Shown: piece by piece, positions 16,709 to 24,662 of the stretch | How the letters are laid out: the number at the start of each line of letters is the position of its first letter | Position numbering within the stretch: position 1 is the first letter of the stretch | Assembly (NCBI RefSeq): GCF_001954275.1 | Contig: NZ_MBEU01000087.1 | Coordinates: 18,675-82,674 of the forward strand | DNA length: 64,000 nt | Source: Mycobacterium sp. IS-836 | GTDB lineage: Bacteria > Actinomycetota > Actinomycetes > Mycobacteriales > Mycobacteriaceae | Reading direction: 5' to 3' | Translations under genes and position numbers: made by a program | Notes under the pieces: generated by a model | Seen by the model: the letters and a program-made list of their open reading frames with translations, nothing else | Databases searched by the model: none | What the model was told of the DNA's origin: nothing

Positions 16709-17082
16709 GGTTGACGCTCCTTCACCGTCAATGCTGTGAGCAATCACGGTATCGAGTAACTACCTGGCGGCGCCGTCATACGTGTACCGCAGCGGCGCAT
16801 CTGATGGCTGAGTCGCCTGCGCTTCGAACGACATTCGCTACTGCTTTCGTTCTCGTCCCTTGTTCTGAGTATTCAACCCACTTTCCAGGGCGAGCATACA
16901 CACTCGGTGGTCGCGGCCGAGACGAATTATCAACTGCGCGTGCGCAACTGAGCAAAGTAGCGCTCTTGTCTACCGGTTCCCCCATCCCGGGTGATGTCGG
17001 AAGGTGCGCTGCTCACGGCGTGATCGACAACGGAATTCAAGAGGGCACCGCGTATCGGGACATGGCCCGGACCCATTAGAAC

Positions 17083-17123
17083 TCACCCGGGTGAAACAAC
17101 GCTGGGGTGATGACGGCTCACCC
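17083..17123 (+). promoter_or_regulatory. Composite operator, copy 1 (upstream of SDR-msrB-msrA-tal)
   Basis: Four half-sites: TCACCC GGGTGA (17083-17094), 10 nt, GGGTGA (17105-17110), TGACGGC, TCACCC (17118-17123). It ends 142 bases before ATG 17266. The spacer is one base shorter than in the other eight copies. The remainder of the 557-base gap 16709-17265 holds no gene I can support. Confidence 0.85.
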
Positions 17124-17265
17124 AGCCGGACAGCAGACTGATGACAGTTCAAACGTCGACATGCGCGCGGTATGTCGTCGCCAAGGCTACAAGTCTTCTT
17201 GCCCGGGCAAAGGCGGTAATGGCCCAGCAGGAGTCGTCGAGAATGATTAGCAGAAGGGTCTCACC

Positions 17266-18036
17266 ATGCACTTCGATTCAAAGAAGGTCATCGTCGTCGG
17301 CGGCAGCGCCGGTATGGGCCGGCAAGTCGCGGTTGATATCGTGCGCCACGGTGGCAGCGCGGTGATCGTCGGCCGGTCAAAAGACCGTGTCGATGACACC
17401 GTGACCGAACTGACCGGCGGGGGTGGCGAAGCCTGGGGGATCACTGCCGAGTTGACGGATCGCGCGGCGGTCGCGGATGTGCAGCGTGCGCTTTCCGAGG
17501 ATCACGGCGATGCGACACTATTGGTCAATGCGGCCGGATTCTTTGTTCCCAAGCCTTTTCTCGAGTACGACGCGCTGACCTATGACTCATACATGGAGCT
17601 CAACTATGCCTTGTTCTTCCTGACGCAGACCGTTGTTGCGAGCATGATCGCCAACGGCGAGGGCGGAGCAATCGTCAACATCGGCAGCATGTGGGCACAT
17701 CAGGCGATCGGTCTGACGCCATCGTCGGGATACTCGATGCAAAAGGCGGGCCTGCATGCGCTGACCCATAATCTCGCCATCGAGCTCGCCGCGCATCAGA
17801 TTCGGGTCAACGCGGTCGCGCCGGCCGTAGTAAAGACCCCGCTCTACGAGGGGTTCATTCCGAAGGACGAGATCGACGCCACCTTGGCCACATTCGCGCC
17901 ACTTCATCCACTCGGACGAGTCGGCACACCGGCGGACGTGGCCAACGCCGTGATGTATCTGCTTTCTGATGAGGCCAGTTGGGTTACCGGCGCGATTCTC
18001 AACGTCGACGGCGGAATCATGGCTGGCCGCAATTAA
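17266..18036 (+). CDS. Short-chain dehydrogenase/reductase (SDR)
   Basis: A 256-residue classical SDR. The Rossmann motif VVGGSAGMGRQ is at residues 10-20, the NAAG motif follows near residue 88, and the catalytic Tyr156-x-x-x-Lys160 lies in GYSMQKAG; the final strand has LNVDGG. Uses NAD(P)H; the substrate is unknown. It is the first gene after composite operator copy 1, and msrB begins 58 bases after its stop, so it probably heads an operon SDR-msrB-msrA-small membrane protein-tal. Confidence 0.9.
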   Translation: MHFDSKKVIVVGGSAGMGRQVAVDIVRHGGSAVIVGRSKDRVDDTVTELTGGGGEAWGITAELTDRAAVADVQRALSEDHGDATLLVNAAGFFVPKPFLEYDALTYDSYMELNYALFFLTQTVVASMIANGEGGAIVNIGSMWAHQAIGLTPSSGYSMQKAGLHALTHNLAIELAAHQIRVNAVAPAVVKTPLYEGFIPKDEIDATLATFAPLHPLGRVGTPADVANAVMYLLSDEASWVTGAILNVDGGIMAGRN

Positions 18037-18094
18037 CCCGACCTACCGAAACGATAAGGGCACGACCATAAAGTCTGCGAACGAAGGAGACCAG

Positions 18095-18583
18095 GTGTCA
18101 CACCAATACAGCAAGAACCCTACCGCGGTCGACGCGCTGACCCCCCGGCAATACCACGTCACCCAGGAGAACGGCACGGAGCCCCCGTTCACCGGCGAGT
18201 ATTGCGACAACCATGAACCCGGTATCTACGTTGACATAGTTTCTGGCGAACCGCTTTTCGCCTCGGTGAACAAGTTCGACAGCGGAAGTGGCTGGCCCAG
18301 CTTCACCCAGCCCATCGACGCGGATGGCGTTGTTGAGAGGCGGGACCGCAGCCACTTCATGGAGCGAGTCGAGGTGCGGTCAGCCCACGCCGATAGCCAT
18401 CTGGGACATGTATTCCCGGACGGCCCTCCAGAAGCCGGCGGGTTGCGCTACTGCATCAACTCGGCATCGCTGCGATTCATCCATCGCGATGATCTGGAGA
18501 CCCAGGGCTATGGGCAATATCTGCGATTGTTCACGAAAGATGTATCAGAGCAGCTCGAAAGCGACGGCCAGCAGAAATCATGA
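18095..18583 (+). CDS. msrB: Peptide-methionine (R)-S-oxide reductase MsrB
   Basis: A 162-residue MsrB that repairs Met-R-sulfoxide in oxidised proteins. GSGWPSF, HADSHLGHVFPDGP and RYCINSASLRF are diagnostic; the catalytic Cys is at about residue 120 in the last motif. The zinc-binding CxxC pairs are absent (GEYCDNHEPG replaces one), so it is the zinc-free type. GTG 18095 follows AAGGAGA. Its stop overlaps the start of msrA, indicating translational coupling. Confidence 0.95.
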   Translation: MSHQYSKNPTAVDALTPRQYHVTQENGTEPPFTGEYCDNHEPGIYVDIVSGEPLFASVNKFDSGSGWPSFTQPIDADGVVERRDRSHFMERVEVRSAHADSHLGHVFPDGPPEAGGLRYCINSASLRFIHRDDLETQGYGQYLRLFTKDVSEQLESDGQQKS

Positions 18584-19137
18584 CCGAGCACAACAAGATC
18601 GCGGTTCTCGCCGGCGGGTGCTTTTGGGGCATGGAAGACCTGTTCCGCAGGCAGCCCGGAGTGGTGTCCACCCGCGTCGGCTACACCGGTGGCAGCAATA
18701 CACATCCCACCTATCGCAATCACCCCGGCCACGCCGAGGCACTCGAAATCACTTACGACCCAGACGAGACCGATTACCGGGCACTGCTGGAATTCTTTTT
18801 CCAGATCCACGACCCGACCACCAAGAACCGTCAGGGAAACGATGTCGGAACCAGTTACCGGTCAGCAATTTTCTATCTTGATGACGAGCAAAAGAATATT
18901 GCATTGCACACCATCGCCGACATCGAGGATTCAGGGCGGTGGCCCGCCACAGTTGTCACAGAGGTCAACCCGGCCGGCGAGTTTTGGGAAGCCGAACTCG
19001 AGCACCAGAACTACTTGCAGCGCTACCCATCCGGCTACACCTGCCACTACGTACGCCCCGAGTGGACGTTACCCAACCGAGGCGACGGTGTCGGCGCGGG
19101 GGCAGCGGCGGCAGAGCATGCCGAGCCCACTCAATAA
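18580..19137 (+). CDS. msrA: Peptide-methionine (S)-S-oxide reductase MsrA
   Basis: A 185-residue MsrA that reduces Met-S-sulfoxide. The catalytic motif GCFWG is at residues 13-17 with nucleophile Cys14; GYTGG, HPTY and HAEALEITYDP complete the signature. A further Cys in GYTCHYV near residue 150 may act as resolving residue. ATG 18580 overlaps the msrB stop (ATGA). Pairing with msrB covers both sulfoxide isomers and points to an oxidant-repair operon. Confidence 0.95.
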   Translation: MTEHNKIAVLAGGCFWGMEDLFRRQPGVVSTRVGYTGGSNTHPTYRNHPGHAEALEITYDPDETDYRALLEFFFQIHDPTTKNRQGNDVGTSYRSAIFYLDDEQKNIALHTIADIEDSGRWPATVVTEVNPAGEFWEAELEHQNYLQRYPSGYTCHYVRPEWTLPNRGDGVGAGAAAAEHAEPTQ

Positions 19138-19141
19138 CGAC

Positions 19142-19297
19142 ATGGGCCCGGTGACACAGCACAGCGTCCCGACAACCCCGCCCGATTGGCAGTTGCTGTT
19201 GAGCGGGTTCGCGCCGCTGGTGCTCTACGCCGCCGCATGTGTCGCAGGATGGGTTCTACCGCGGCCCAGCGAACGGCGAGCGGCGGTGACGGAATGA
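19142..19297 (+). CDS. Small single-pass membrane protein
   Basis: A 51-residue reading with one clear hydrophobic helix (LLSGFAPLVLYAAACVAGWVL) followed by a basic tail PRPSERR. It starts 4 bases after msrA and its stop overlaps the tal start (ATGA), so it is embedded in the operon and likely translated. Unknown function; it could anchor or regulate the operon products. Confidence 0.6.
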   Translation: MGPVTQHSVPTTPPDWQLLLSGFAPLVLYAAACVAGWVLPRPSERRAAVTE

Positions 19298-20382
19298 CTC
19301 AGAACCCGAATCTGGCTGCGCTGTCGGCAGCGGGGGTGTCGGTCTGGCTGGATGATCTGTCTCGGACACTGCTGCATTCCGGCAAGCTGCGGCAACTGAT
19401 CGACACAAGAAGCGTTGTCGGCGTGACCACCAACCCGTCTACCTTTGAGCGCGCACTCACACACGGCCGCGCCTACGACGGCCAGATCGCCGAGCTGACG
19501 GGTCGCGGTACCGACATCGACACCGCGGTCCGCACGGCGATCACCGATGACGTCCGGGCGGCCTGCGATGTGCTGCGCCCTCAGTGGGAGACCTCCGACG
19601 GCGTCGACGGAAGAGTGTCCATTGAAGTGGACCCGTCGCTGGCGCACGACACCGATGCGACAGTCACGCAGGCCGTGGAGCTGGCCAAGATCGTCGACCG
19701 ACCTAACGTCTTTATCAAAATACCGGCCACCGCTGCGGGGCTGCCCGCAATCACGGCGGCGCTGGCCAGAGGTGTTTCTGTCAACGTGACGCTGATTTTT
19801 TCCGCCGAACGTCACCGGGCGGTGATGAATGCCTACTTGGCCGGTATCGAAGCCGCCCGGCACGCGGGCGCTGACCTTTCCCAAATCCATTCGGTCGCAT
19901 CACTGTTCGTGTCCCGGGTGGATAACGAAGTCGACAAGCGACTCGAGGCGATCGGCACCGATGAGGCACTCACGCTGCGGGGGCAGGCCGGCCTCGCCAA
20001 TGCACGATTGGCCTACGCGGCCTACCAGCAGGTCTTCGAAGCCGAGCCACGCTACACCGTACTGCGCGCGGCCGGTGCTCGCGTGCAACGCCTGCTATGG
20101 GCCTCCACCGGAGTAAAAAACACCGCTTACCCCGACACGATGTATGTCACCGAACTGGTGGCACCAAACACGGTTAGCACCATTCCCGAGCCGACACTGG
20201 AGGCGGTGGCCGACCACGGCGTCATCGTGGGCGACACCGTGACCGGCACGGCGGTGCAGGCGCAGGAAGTGTTCGACCGGCTGACGGCGGTCGGTATCGA
20301 TCTGTCCAACGTTTTTGATGTGCTCGAACACGACGGGGTGTCCAAGTTCGCGGCGTCCTGGTCGCGCGCACTTCAACGCTAA
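19294..20382 (+). CDS. tal: Transaldolase
   Basis: A 362-residue transaldolase of the actinobacterial (Tal class 2) type. It transfers a dihydroxyacetone unit between sedoheptulose-7-P and glyceraldehyde-3-P in the non-oxidative pentose phosphate pathway. GVTTNPSTFERAL near residue 40 and VFIKIPATAAGLPAI, containing the Schiff-base Lys, are diagnostic. Mycobacteria normally carry tal beside tkt and zwf; here it is a solitary, probably second copy at the end of a methionine-sulfoxide-repair operon, where it would raise flux through the NADPH-producing pathway. ATG 19294 overlaps the preceding small gene. Confidence 0.92.
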   Translation: MTQNPNLAALSAAGVSVWLDDLSRTLLHSGKLRQLIDTRSVVGVTTNPSTFERALTHGRAYDGQIAELTGRGTDIDTAVRTAITDDVRAACDVLRPQWETSDGVDGRVSIEVDPSLAHDTDATVTQAVELAKIVDRPNVFIKIPATAAGLPAITAALARGVSVNVTLIFSAERHRAVMNAYLAGIEAARHAGADLSQIHSVASLFVSRVDNEVDKRLEAIGTDEALTLRGQAGLANARLAYAAYQQVFEAEPRYTVLRAAGARVQRLLWASTGVKNTAYPDTMYVTELVAPNTVSTIPEPTLEAVADHGVIVGDTVTGTAVQAQEVFDRLTAVGIDLSNVFDVLEHDGVSKFAASWSRALQR

Positions 20383-20442
20383 ACACTTCGTGACACTACA
20401 GCTTTCATGCATCTAGGAGACCGATCAAATGTCTACGGCGGC

Positions 20443-20459
20443 GCCCCCGTTGGAGGGGC
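20443..20459. terminator. Possible hairpin terminator between convergent genes
   Basis: GCCCC at 20443-20447 pairs with GGGGC at 20455-20459, followed by CTTTGCC. It lies 60 bases after the tal stop and before the convergent small membrane gene. A T-tract is almost absent, as is usual in mycobacteria. Confidence 0.4.
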
Positions 20460-20498
20460 TTTGCCACTCGCACAGAGTCAGCTCGTAATATATTGCAG

Positions 20499-20735
20499 TT
20501 AAGCCTCTTCCAATGCCTCGCCGAATGATTGAAGGGCCTTGTTATTTTGTCCGTTGACAAGCGTGTGACCCACCACCAACACAACGACGACGGGCCATTC
20601 CACGATCCCAAATACCGCCATCGCACCGACGCCGGCATAAAACGCCAGATGTTCCAGTGGCGGCAGAGTCAGGCTGACACACCTGGGCGGCGACGCGGAA
20701 ACCTTAGACGCACGTTGAACTCTCGCCTTACTCAT
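20499..20735 (-). CDS. Small membrane protein downstream of the ECF sigma gene
   Basis: A 78-residue protein. After a basic N-terminus (SKARVQRASKVSASPPR) come two hydrophobic stretches, LEHLAFYAGVGAMAVFGIVEW and VVVVLVVGHTLVNG, forming one or two membrane helices. Similar short proteins occur widely in mycobacteria, but no function is known to me. It starts 13 bases after the sigma-factor stop on the same strand, in the position where SigH has its anti-sigma RshA. It has no Cys or zinc motif, so it is not an RshA homologue. Confidence 0.75.
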   Translation of the reverse strand: MSKARVQRASKVSASPPRCVSLTLPPLEHLAFYAGVGAMAVFGIVEWPVVVVLVVGHTLVNGQNNKALQSFGEALEEA

Positions 20736-20748
20736 CAGATATCCTGAT

Positions 20749-21402
20749 CTACCAAACGAGTCGCATGAACTCGATATCCGTGCCCGTTTCCTCCATGCGG
20801 GCCTTGCCGGCCGTCCTGGCCGCGTGGTCGGCTCGCGAGTCGGATAGTAAATCCCGCAGTTGTTTCCGTCCGCGATTGAGCCTCGAACCTACGGTTCCTT
20901 GCCGGGTGTCCATCATGTCGGCGATCTCCCGATAGGAGTATCCCGCAATGTCGGCAAGATACACGACGATGCGAAACTGCTCGGGCAAGAGCATCATTGC
21001 AGCCTTGAGATAGGGGTTTGGCAGCATTTCGAGCGCTTGGTCTTCGGCTGACCGTAGGCCCCCAGGCATGCGTGAGGCACTGGTCACTAGCTGTCGATCG
21101 GTAATCTCACAAGTCAGATGCTTTGCGGGACGGCGCTTTTGCTTGCGATAGCTGCTGATAAAGGTGTTGGTCATGATCCGTCGCAGCCATGCTTTGAGGT
21201 TCGTTCCAGGCTCGAATGCGCGGAGCCCGGCATAAGCGTTGAGCACTGTTTCTTGCACCAGGTCCTCCGCATCCGCTCGATTGGAGGTCATCCGAAGAGC
21301 TTGCCGATAGAGAGGTTCAAGGAGCGGGATGACCGCGCTTTCAAATTGAGCGCTCAACGAGCCGTCCGGTACCGTTCCCTCTTGGGCCGATTCTCGCCTC
21401 AC
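20749..21402 (-). CDS. ECF sigma factor, SigH-like
   Basis: RNA polymerase sigma factor of the ECF class. Region 2 is DAEDLVQETVLNAYAGLRAF with GTNLKAWLRRIMTNTFISSYRK; region 4 is YREIADMMDTRQGTVGSRLNRGRKQLR. Residue order and length (about 217 from GTG 21402) closely follow mycobacterial SigH, the thiol-oxidation and heat sigma factor, though it is clearly a different gene: no rshA follows. Composite operator copy 3 (minus strand) lies 84 bases upstream, so this sigma factor is under the same control as the stress operons around it. An upstream ORF extension to 21474 would run into the promoter region and is less likely. Confidence 0.88.
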   Translation of the reverse strand: MRRESAQEGTVPDGSLSAQFESAVIPLLEPLYRQALRMTSNRADAEDLVQETVLNAYAGLRAFEPGTNLKAWLRRIMTNTFISSYRKQKRRPAKHLTCEITDRQLVTSASRMPGGLRSAEDQALEMLPNPYLKAAMMLLPEQFRIVVYLADIAGYSYREIADMMDTRQGTVGSRLNRGRKQLRDLLSDSRADHAARTAGKARMEETGTDIEFMRLVW

Positions 21403-21485
21403 ACAGCTATCACCGCAGGTACGGTATTTGCTTGCCTCCACAGGACCCTCCGCTCGCCATTCTGGTGCTAGCATCCACCGCCGCG

Positions 21486-21527
21486 GGGTGAGTGGTCATC
21501 ACCCGCTGCGGCAATTCGTCCGGGTGA
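21486..21527 (-). promoter_or_regulatory. Composite operator, copy 2 (upstream of sigma factor)
   Basis: Read on the minus strand: TCACCC GGACGA, 11 nt, GGGTGA, TGACCAC, TCACCC. One half-site of the central palindrome is degenerate (GGACGA). It points at the ECF sigma gene. Confidence 0.8.
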
Positions 21528-21618
21528 GTGCAGTGCCCGCGGCAGCCACCACATCCGGTCGGCCGTCGCGGCTCTCACTACTTCTGTAGTGCGCCTTTGA
21601 TGACGAAAACTCTTGGGG

Positions 21619-21774
21619 TCAAGGCGAATAATTCGCCGCGATCTCACCGAGCGAGGCGTCGATCTGTTCAACCGGCGCGTCGTTGAAGAGCACCATCCAC
21701 GAACTCAACACCGAATAGCTCGTGCATCGACTGCCAGTGAACTTGCCGCCGACCCGATCGACCGGTCTTGACAC
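21619..21774 (-). CDS. Possible 51-residue protein
   Basis: GTG 21774 opens a 51-codon reading with good GC bias at third positions. It includes SYSVLSSWMVLFNDAPVEQ and ends IDASLGEIAANYSP. It lies in the spacer between two divergent composite operators, opposite to the DUF5709 gene. No family recognised; it may be a small gene, a remnant, or chance. Confidence 0.3.
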   Translation of the reverse strand: MSRPVDRVGGKFTGSRCTSYSVLSSWMVLFNDAPVEQIDASLGEIAANYSP

Positions 21775-21789
21775 TTCGTCTGTCGTGCA

Positions 21790-21831
21790 CCACCCGGGTG
21801 AGTGACGGAGGTGGGCGACGACAGTTCACCC
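21790..21831 (+). promoter_or_regulatory. Composite operator, copy 3 (upstream of DUF5709-lpdA)
   Basis: CCACCC GGGTGA, 11 nt, GGGCGA, CGACAGT, TCACCC. It ends 118 bases before ATG 21950. Two half-sites are degenerate by one base. Confidence 0.75.
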
Positions 21832-21949
21832 CTCTGCACGCCATGATCAAAACGTCTACGGCTACGCAGCTGTGTCCGGTTGTCTCAGCAGAGCAGCGGG
21901 CCTGGTAGCGCGAATAAGACCTTGCAGATACGGAATGGAGACGGCGCTG

Positions 21950-22402
21950 ATGGGGATTTCTGAATTCGATGATGTGGAGGCCCATTTGCTCGAACCAGAA
22001 GAAAGCCTGGACTCAGAACAGACTGGCATCGACCTCGACGAAGGCTACTCACCCCCAGAACGCCCGCGTGAACTGCAGGCGTGGGGTCTCACCGCGAGGG
22101 AAGCACGCACCCACGAAAGTCTGACGCGCCGACTTGCCCGTGAGGTGCCCGACGTGACCGACCAGTGGGATGGCGACGGAATCGGTGATACCGCCGACAG
22201 CGATGGTGAGCGAATCGACGATCAGGTCGGCGACAAGCGCGCAGGTCGGCTCGTCGCCTTCGACGTCGACCCTACGGATCCAGGTACGGATTACCTTGCC
22301 CACGACGTCGGCGTTGACGGCGGCGCTGCCTCGGCTGAGGAAGCCGCCATGCATATCGTCGTCGATGAAGACACCAGCGCCGGTGAGGGATGGCGTCTTT
22401 GA
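21950..22402 (+). CDS. DUF5709 family protein
   Basis: A 150-residue acidic, soluble protein. DLDEGYSPPERPRELQAWGLTAREA is the characteristic actinobacterial DUF5709 core, followed by LTRRLAREVPDV and an Asp-rich tail. Family members are stress-associated in Actinobacteria but have no known biochemical role. ATG 21950 (MGISEFDD) was chosen; METALMG at 21935 is an alternative. It is the first gene after operator copy 3 and lies 36 bases before lpdA. Confidence 0.8.
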   Translation: MGISEFDDVEAHLLEPEESLDSEQTGIDLDEGYSPPERPRELQAWGLTAREARTHESLTRRLAREVPDVTDQWDGDGIGDTADSDGERIDDQVGDKRAGRLVAFDVDPTDPGTDYLAHDVGVDGGAASAEEAAMHIVVDEDTSAGEGWRL

Positions 22403-22438
22403 TGGCCCGTGCTCCGGCCAGTCGATGAGATTTCAGCT

Positions 22439-23854
22439 GTGGTGACCCGAATTGTGATCCTCGGCGGCGGCCCGGCCGGATACGAGGCTGCATTGGTTGC
22501 AGCCGCACGGGGTCCCGCCGTAGCCCGCGTCACCGTCGTCGATTCGGACGGGGTCGGCGGCGCCGCGGTGTTGTGCGACTGCGTGCCATCGAAGACATTT
22601 ATCGCATCCACGGGGCTGCGGACTGAACTGCGACGGGCAACCCGCCTGGGTTTCGATATCGACATCGACGACGCCAAGGTCTGTGTGGCAGAAATCCACC
22701 AGCGGATCAAGTCGCTAGCCACCGAGCAATCAGTGGATATCACCGCCCAGCTCGTGAGCATGGGTGTCGAGTTGATGGCGGGCCGCGGCGAGCTGGTTGA
22801 TGCGGCTCCCGGTCTGGCGTGTCACCGCGTCAAGGTGACTGCGCGCGACGGCAGCACCACGATCCGCGATGCCGATGTGGTGTTGATCGCCACCGGCGCG
22901 AGCCCCCGGATCCTGCCGTCGGCGCACCCCGATGGCGAGCGCATCCTGACTTGGCGACAGCTCTACAACCTCGACTCGCTGCCCGACCATCTCGTCGTCG
23001 TGGGTAGCGGGGTGACCGGCATCGAATTCGCAAATGCCTACACCGAACTGGGTGTGACCGTAACGGTAGTAGCGAGCCGCGACCGCGTGTTGCCGTGCGA
23101 GGACGCCGACGCCGCGCAGGTGCTCGAGGAATCGTTCGCCCAACGGGGCGTCAAACTGCTCAAAATGGCCCGTGCACAATCCGTAAGGCGCACCGACAAC
23201 GGGGTGCTGGTGACAATGACCGACGGCCGCACCGTCGAGGGCAGCCATGCATTGATGTCACTTGGCTCAGTACCCAACACCGGCCGGTTGGGTCTACAGC
23301 GCGTGGGTATCGAACCCGAGCCCGGCAACTACATTGGCGTCGACCGGGTATCGCGGACACCGGTCGCGGGCATCTACGCTGCGGGGGACTGCACCGGCCT
23401 TCTGCCTTTAGCATCGGTTGCCGCGATGCAGGGCCGGATCGCGATGTATCACGCGCTCGGTGAAGCCGTTAATCCGCTCCGGTTGCACACCGTGGCGGCG
23501 ACGGTGTTCACCCACCCCGAGCTCGCGTCGGTCGGCGTCTCGCAGTCCGCGATAGACGACGGCTCTATTCCGGCCCGCACGATCATGCTGCCGTTGAAAA
23601 CCAATGCGCGGGCGAAAATGTCGGAGCTGCGTCATGGCTTTGTCAAACTATTTTGTCGGCAGGACAGCGGCGTGGTAATCGGCGGCGTCGTGGTCGCGCC
23701 GATCGCTTCGGAATTGATACTGCCGATCACTATGGCTGTTCAAAACCGGATCACCGTCGACGATTTGGCGCAGACGCTTGCGATCTACCCGTCGCTGTCC
23801 GGCTCGGTCACCGAGGCGGCGCGCCGGCTCATAGCCCGCGATGATCTGAACTGA
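22439..23854 (+). CDS. lpdA: LpdA-type flavoprotein NAD(P)H quinone reductase / disulfide-reductase homologue
   Basis: A 471-residue FAD/NAD(P) flavoprotein whose sequence tracks mycobacterial LpdA (Rv3303c): TRIVILGGGPAGYEAAL at the FAD site, VVGSGVTGIEFANAYTELG at the NAD(P) site, and GIYAAGDCTGLLPLASVAAMQ. LpdA lacks the disulfide of lipoamide dehydrogenases and acts as a quinone reductase in virulence and oxidant defence. Here the active-site segment reads GGAAVLCDCVPSK: the first redox Cys is Ala43 as in LpdA, but an extra Cys46 creates a C46-x-C48 pair. GTG 22439 gives the family N-terminus. Its stop overlaps the DM13 gene. Confidence 0.9.
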   Translation: MVTRIVILGGGPAGYEAALVAAARGPAVARVTVVDSDGVGGAAVLCDCVPSKTFIASTGLRTELRRATRLGFDIDIDDAKVCVAEIHQRIKSLATEQSVDITAQLVSMGVELMAGRGELVDAAPGLACHRVKVTARDGSTTIRDADVVLIATGASPRILPSAHPDGERILTWRQLYNLDSLPDHLVVVGSGVTGIEFANAYTELGVTVTVVASRDRVLPCEDADAAQVLEESFAQRGVKLLKMARAQSVRRTDNGVLVTMTDGRTVEGSHALMSLGSVPNTGRLGLQRVGIEPEPGNYIGVDRVSRTPVAGIYAAGDCTGLLPLASVAAMQGRIAMYHALGEAVNPLRLHTVAATVFTHPELASVGVSQSAIDDGSIPARTIMLPLKTNARAKMSELRHGFVKLFCRQDSGVVIGGVVVAPIASELILPITMAVQNRITVDDLAQTLAIYPSLSGSVTEAARRLIARDDLN

Positions 23855-24384
23855 TGCACGGACTAATCAGGCTGACGAGGGCTGTGTGGTTCTGTTGGTG
23901 GTTGATGCCGCATCGCGTCGATCGACGAGCGATCGCTCTCGTCGGACTGCCTGTGGTCCTGTGGTGGCTGCAGCCGTGGAAGTTGTTGATCAGGGCTACC
24001 GCGGATGAAAGGCCGCCGCCAGGAGCACAGACCACCTGTTGTGGCGAATTTACCGGTCACACCCACCGAACCAGCGGAGTTGCACGCCTCATGACCGTGG
24101 GTGATGGGGCACAGATTCTGTGGCTGGAAAATCTGCGCACCACTTTGGGGCCTCGACTGCGCGTATGGCTTAGCGACACACCAGTCGACCACGCCAGGTT
24201 CCCATGGCGAAAGTTTGCACACAGCACCCACATAGACCTCGGCCGCTTGCGCGCCAATCGGGGTAACGCCGGTTACGCCGTGCCCAACGACGCCGACACC
24301 GACATGCTCAGCAGCGTTGTCCTATGGTGCGAGCGCTTCAGTGTGTCCTTCGGTGCGGCGCAATTGCACCCCGCGAGAGCATGA
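23854..24384 (+). CDS. DM13-domain membrane-anchored protein
   Basis: A 176-residue protein. A basic N-terminus and hydrophobic helix (IALVGLPVVLWWLQPWKLL) anchor it, and the remaining 110 residues form a DM13 domain: GEFTGHTHRTSGVARLMTVGDG, ILWLENLRTTLGPRLRVWLSD and HIDLGRLRANRGNAGYAVP. DM13 domains are proposed redox or electron-transfer modules with conserved Cys; here Cys residues appear at CCGEF and near the C-terminus (VLWCERF). ATG overlaps the lpdA stop by one base, so it is coupled to lpdA. Confidence 0.85.
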   Translation: MHGLIRLTRAVWFCWWLMPHRVDRRAIALVGLPVVLWWLQPWKLLIRATADERPPPGAQTTCCGEFTGHTHRTSGVARLMTVGDGAQILWLENLRTTLGPRLRVWLSDTPVDHARFPWRKFAHSTHIDLGRLRANRGNAGYAVPNDADTDMLSSVVLWCERFSVSFGAAQLHPARA

Positions 24385-24484
24385 TTCATCGCACGACACG
24401 GCTCAGCTGCTGAGGGTTCCCGAAGCATGCGACGGTCAGGGCGCGGGCAGCGCATCCGATGGTGCGGTAGCAGCTTGAGACTTA

Positions 24485-24526
24485 TCACCCGGGTGAATCG
24501 TATTGAGGGGCGATGACAGATGGACC
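24485..24526 (+). promoter_or_regulatory. Composite operator, copy 4 (upstream of NDH-like gene)
   Basis: TCACCC GGGTGA (24485-24496), 11 nt, GGGCGA (24508-24513), TGACAGA; the fourth half-site is not recognisable (TGGACC). It lies 137 bases before ATG 24663. A 24-codon reading (24538-24612, starting MLSTAVYHAA) lies between operator and gene and could be a leader peptide. Confidence 0.75.
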
Positions 24527-24662
24527 AGGGTCGGGCGATGCTCTCCACAGCTGTCTACCACGCCGCAATCCAGGACGCCGTGGCCACCAAGGGATACCAC
24601 GACCTCGTGTAACCGATTCCAGACACCATGTGAATACCCGAATGCCAAACAGGAGATGAGAT

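Noticed and set aside
16980..17020. CATCCCGGGTGATG resembling the composite operator's central palindrome
   Set aside because: The 11-nt spacer and the remaining half-sites are missing, so it is a chance or very decayed match.
17050..17075. TCGGGACATGGCCCGGA as a possible DosR box
   Set aside because: The gap between GGG and CCC is 6 rather than 8 bases.
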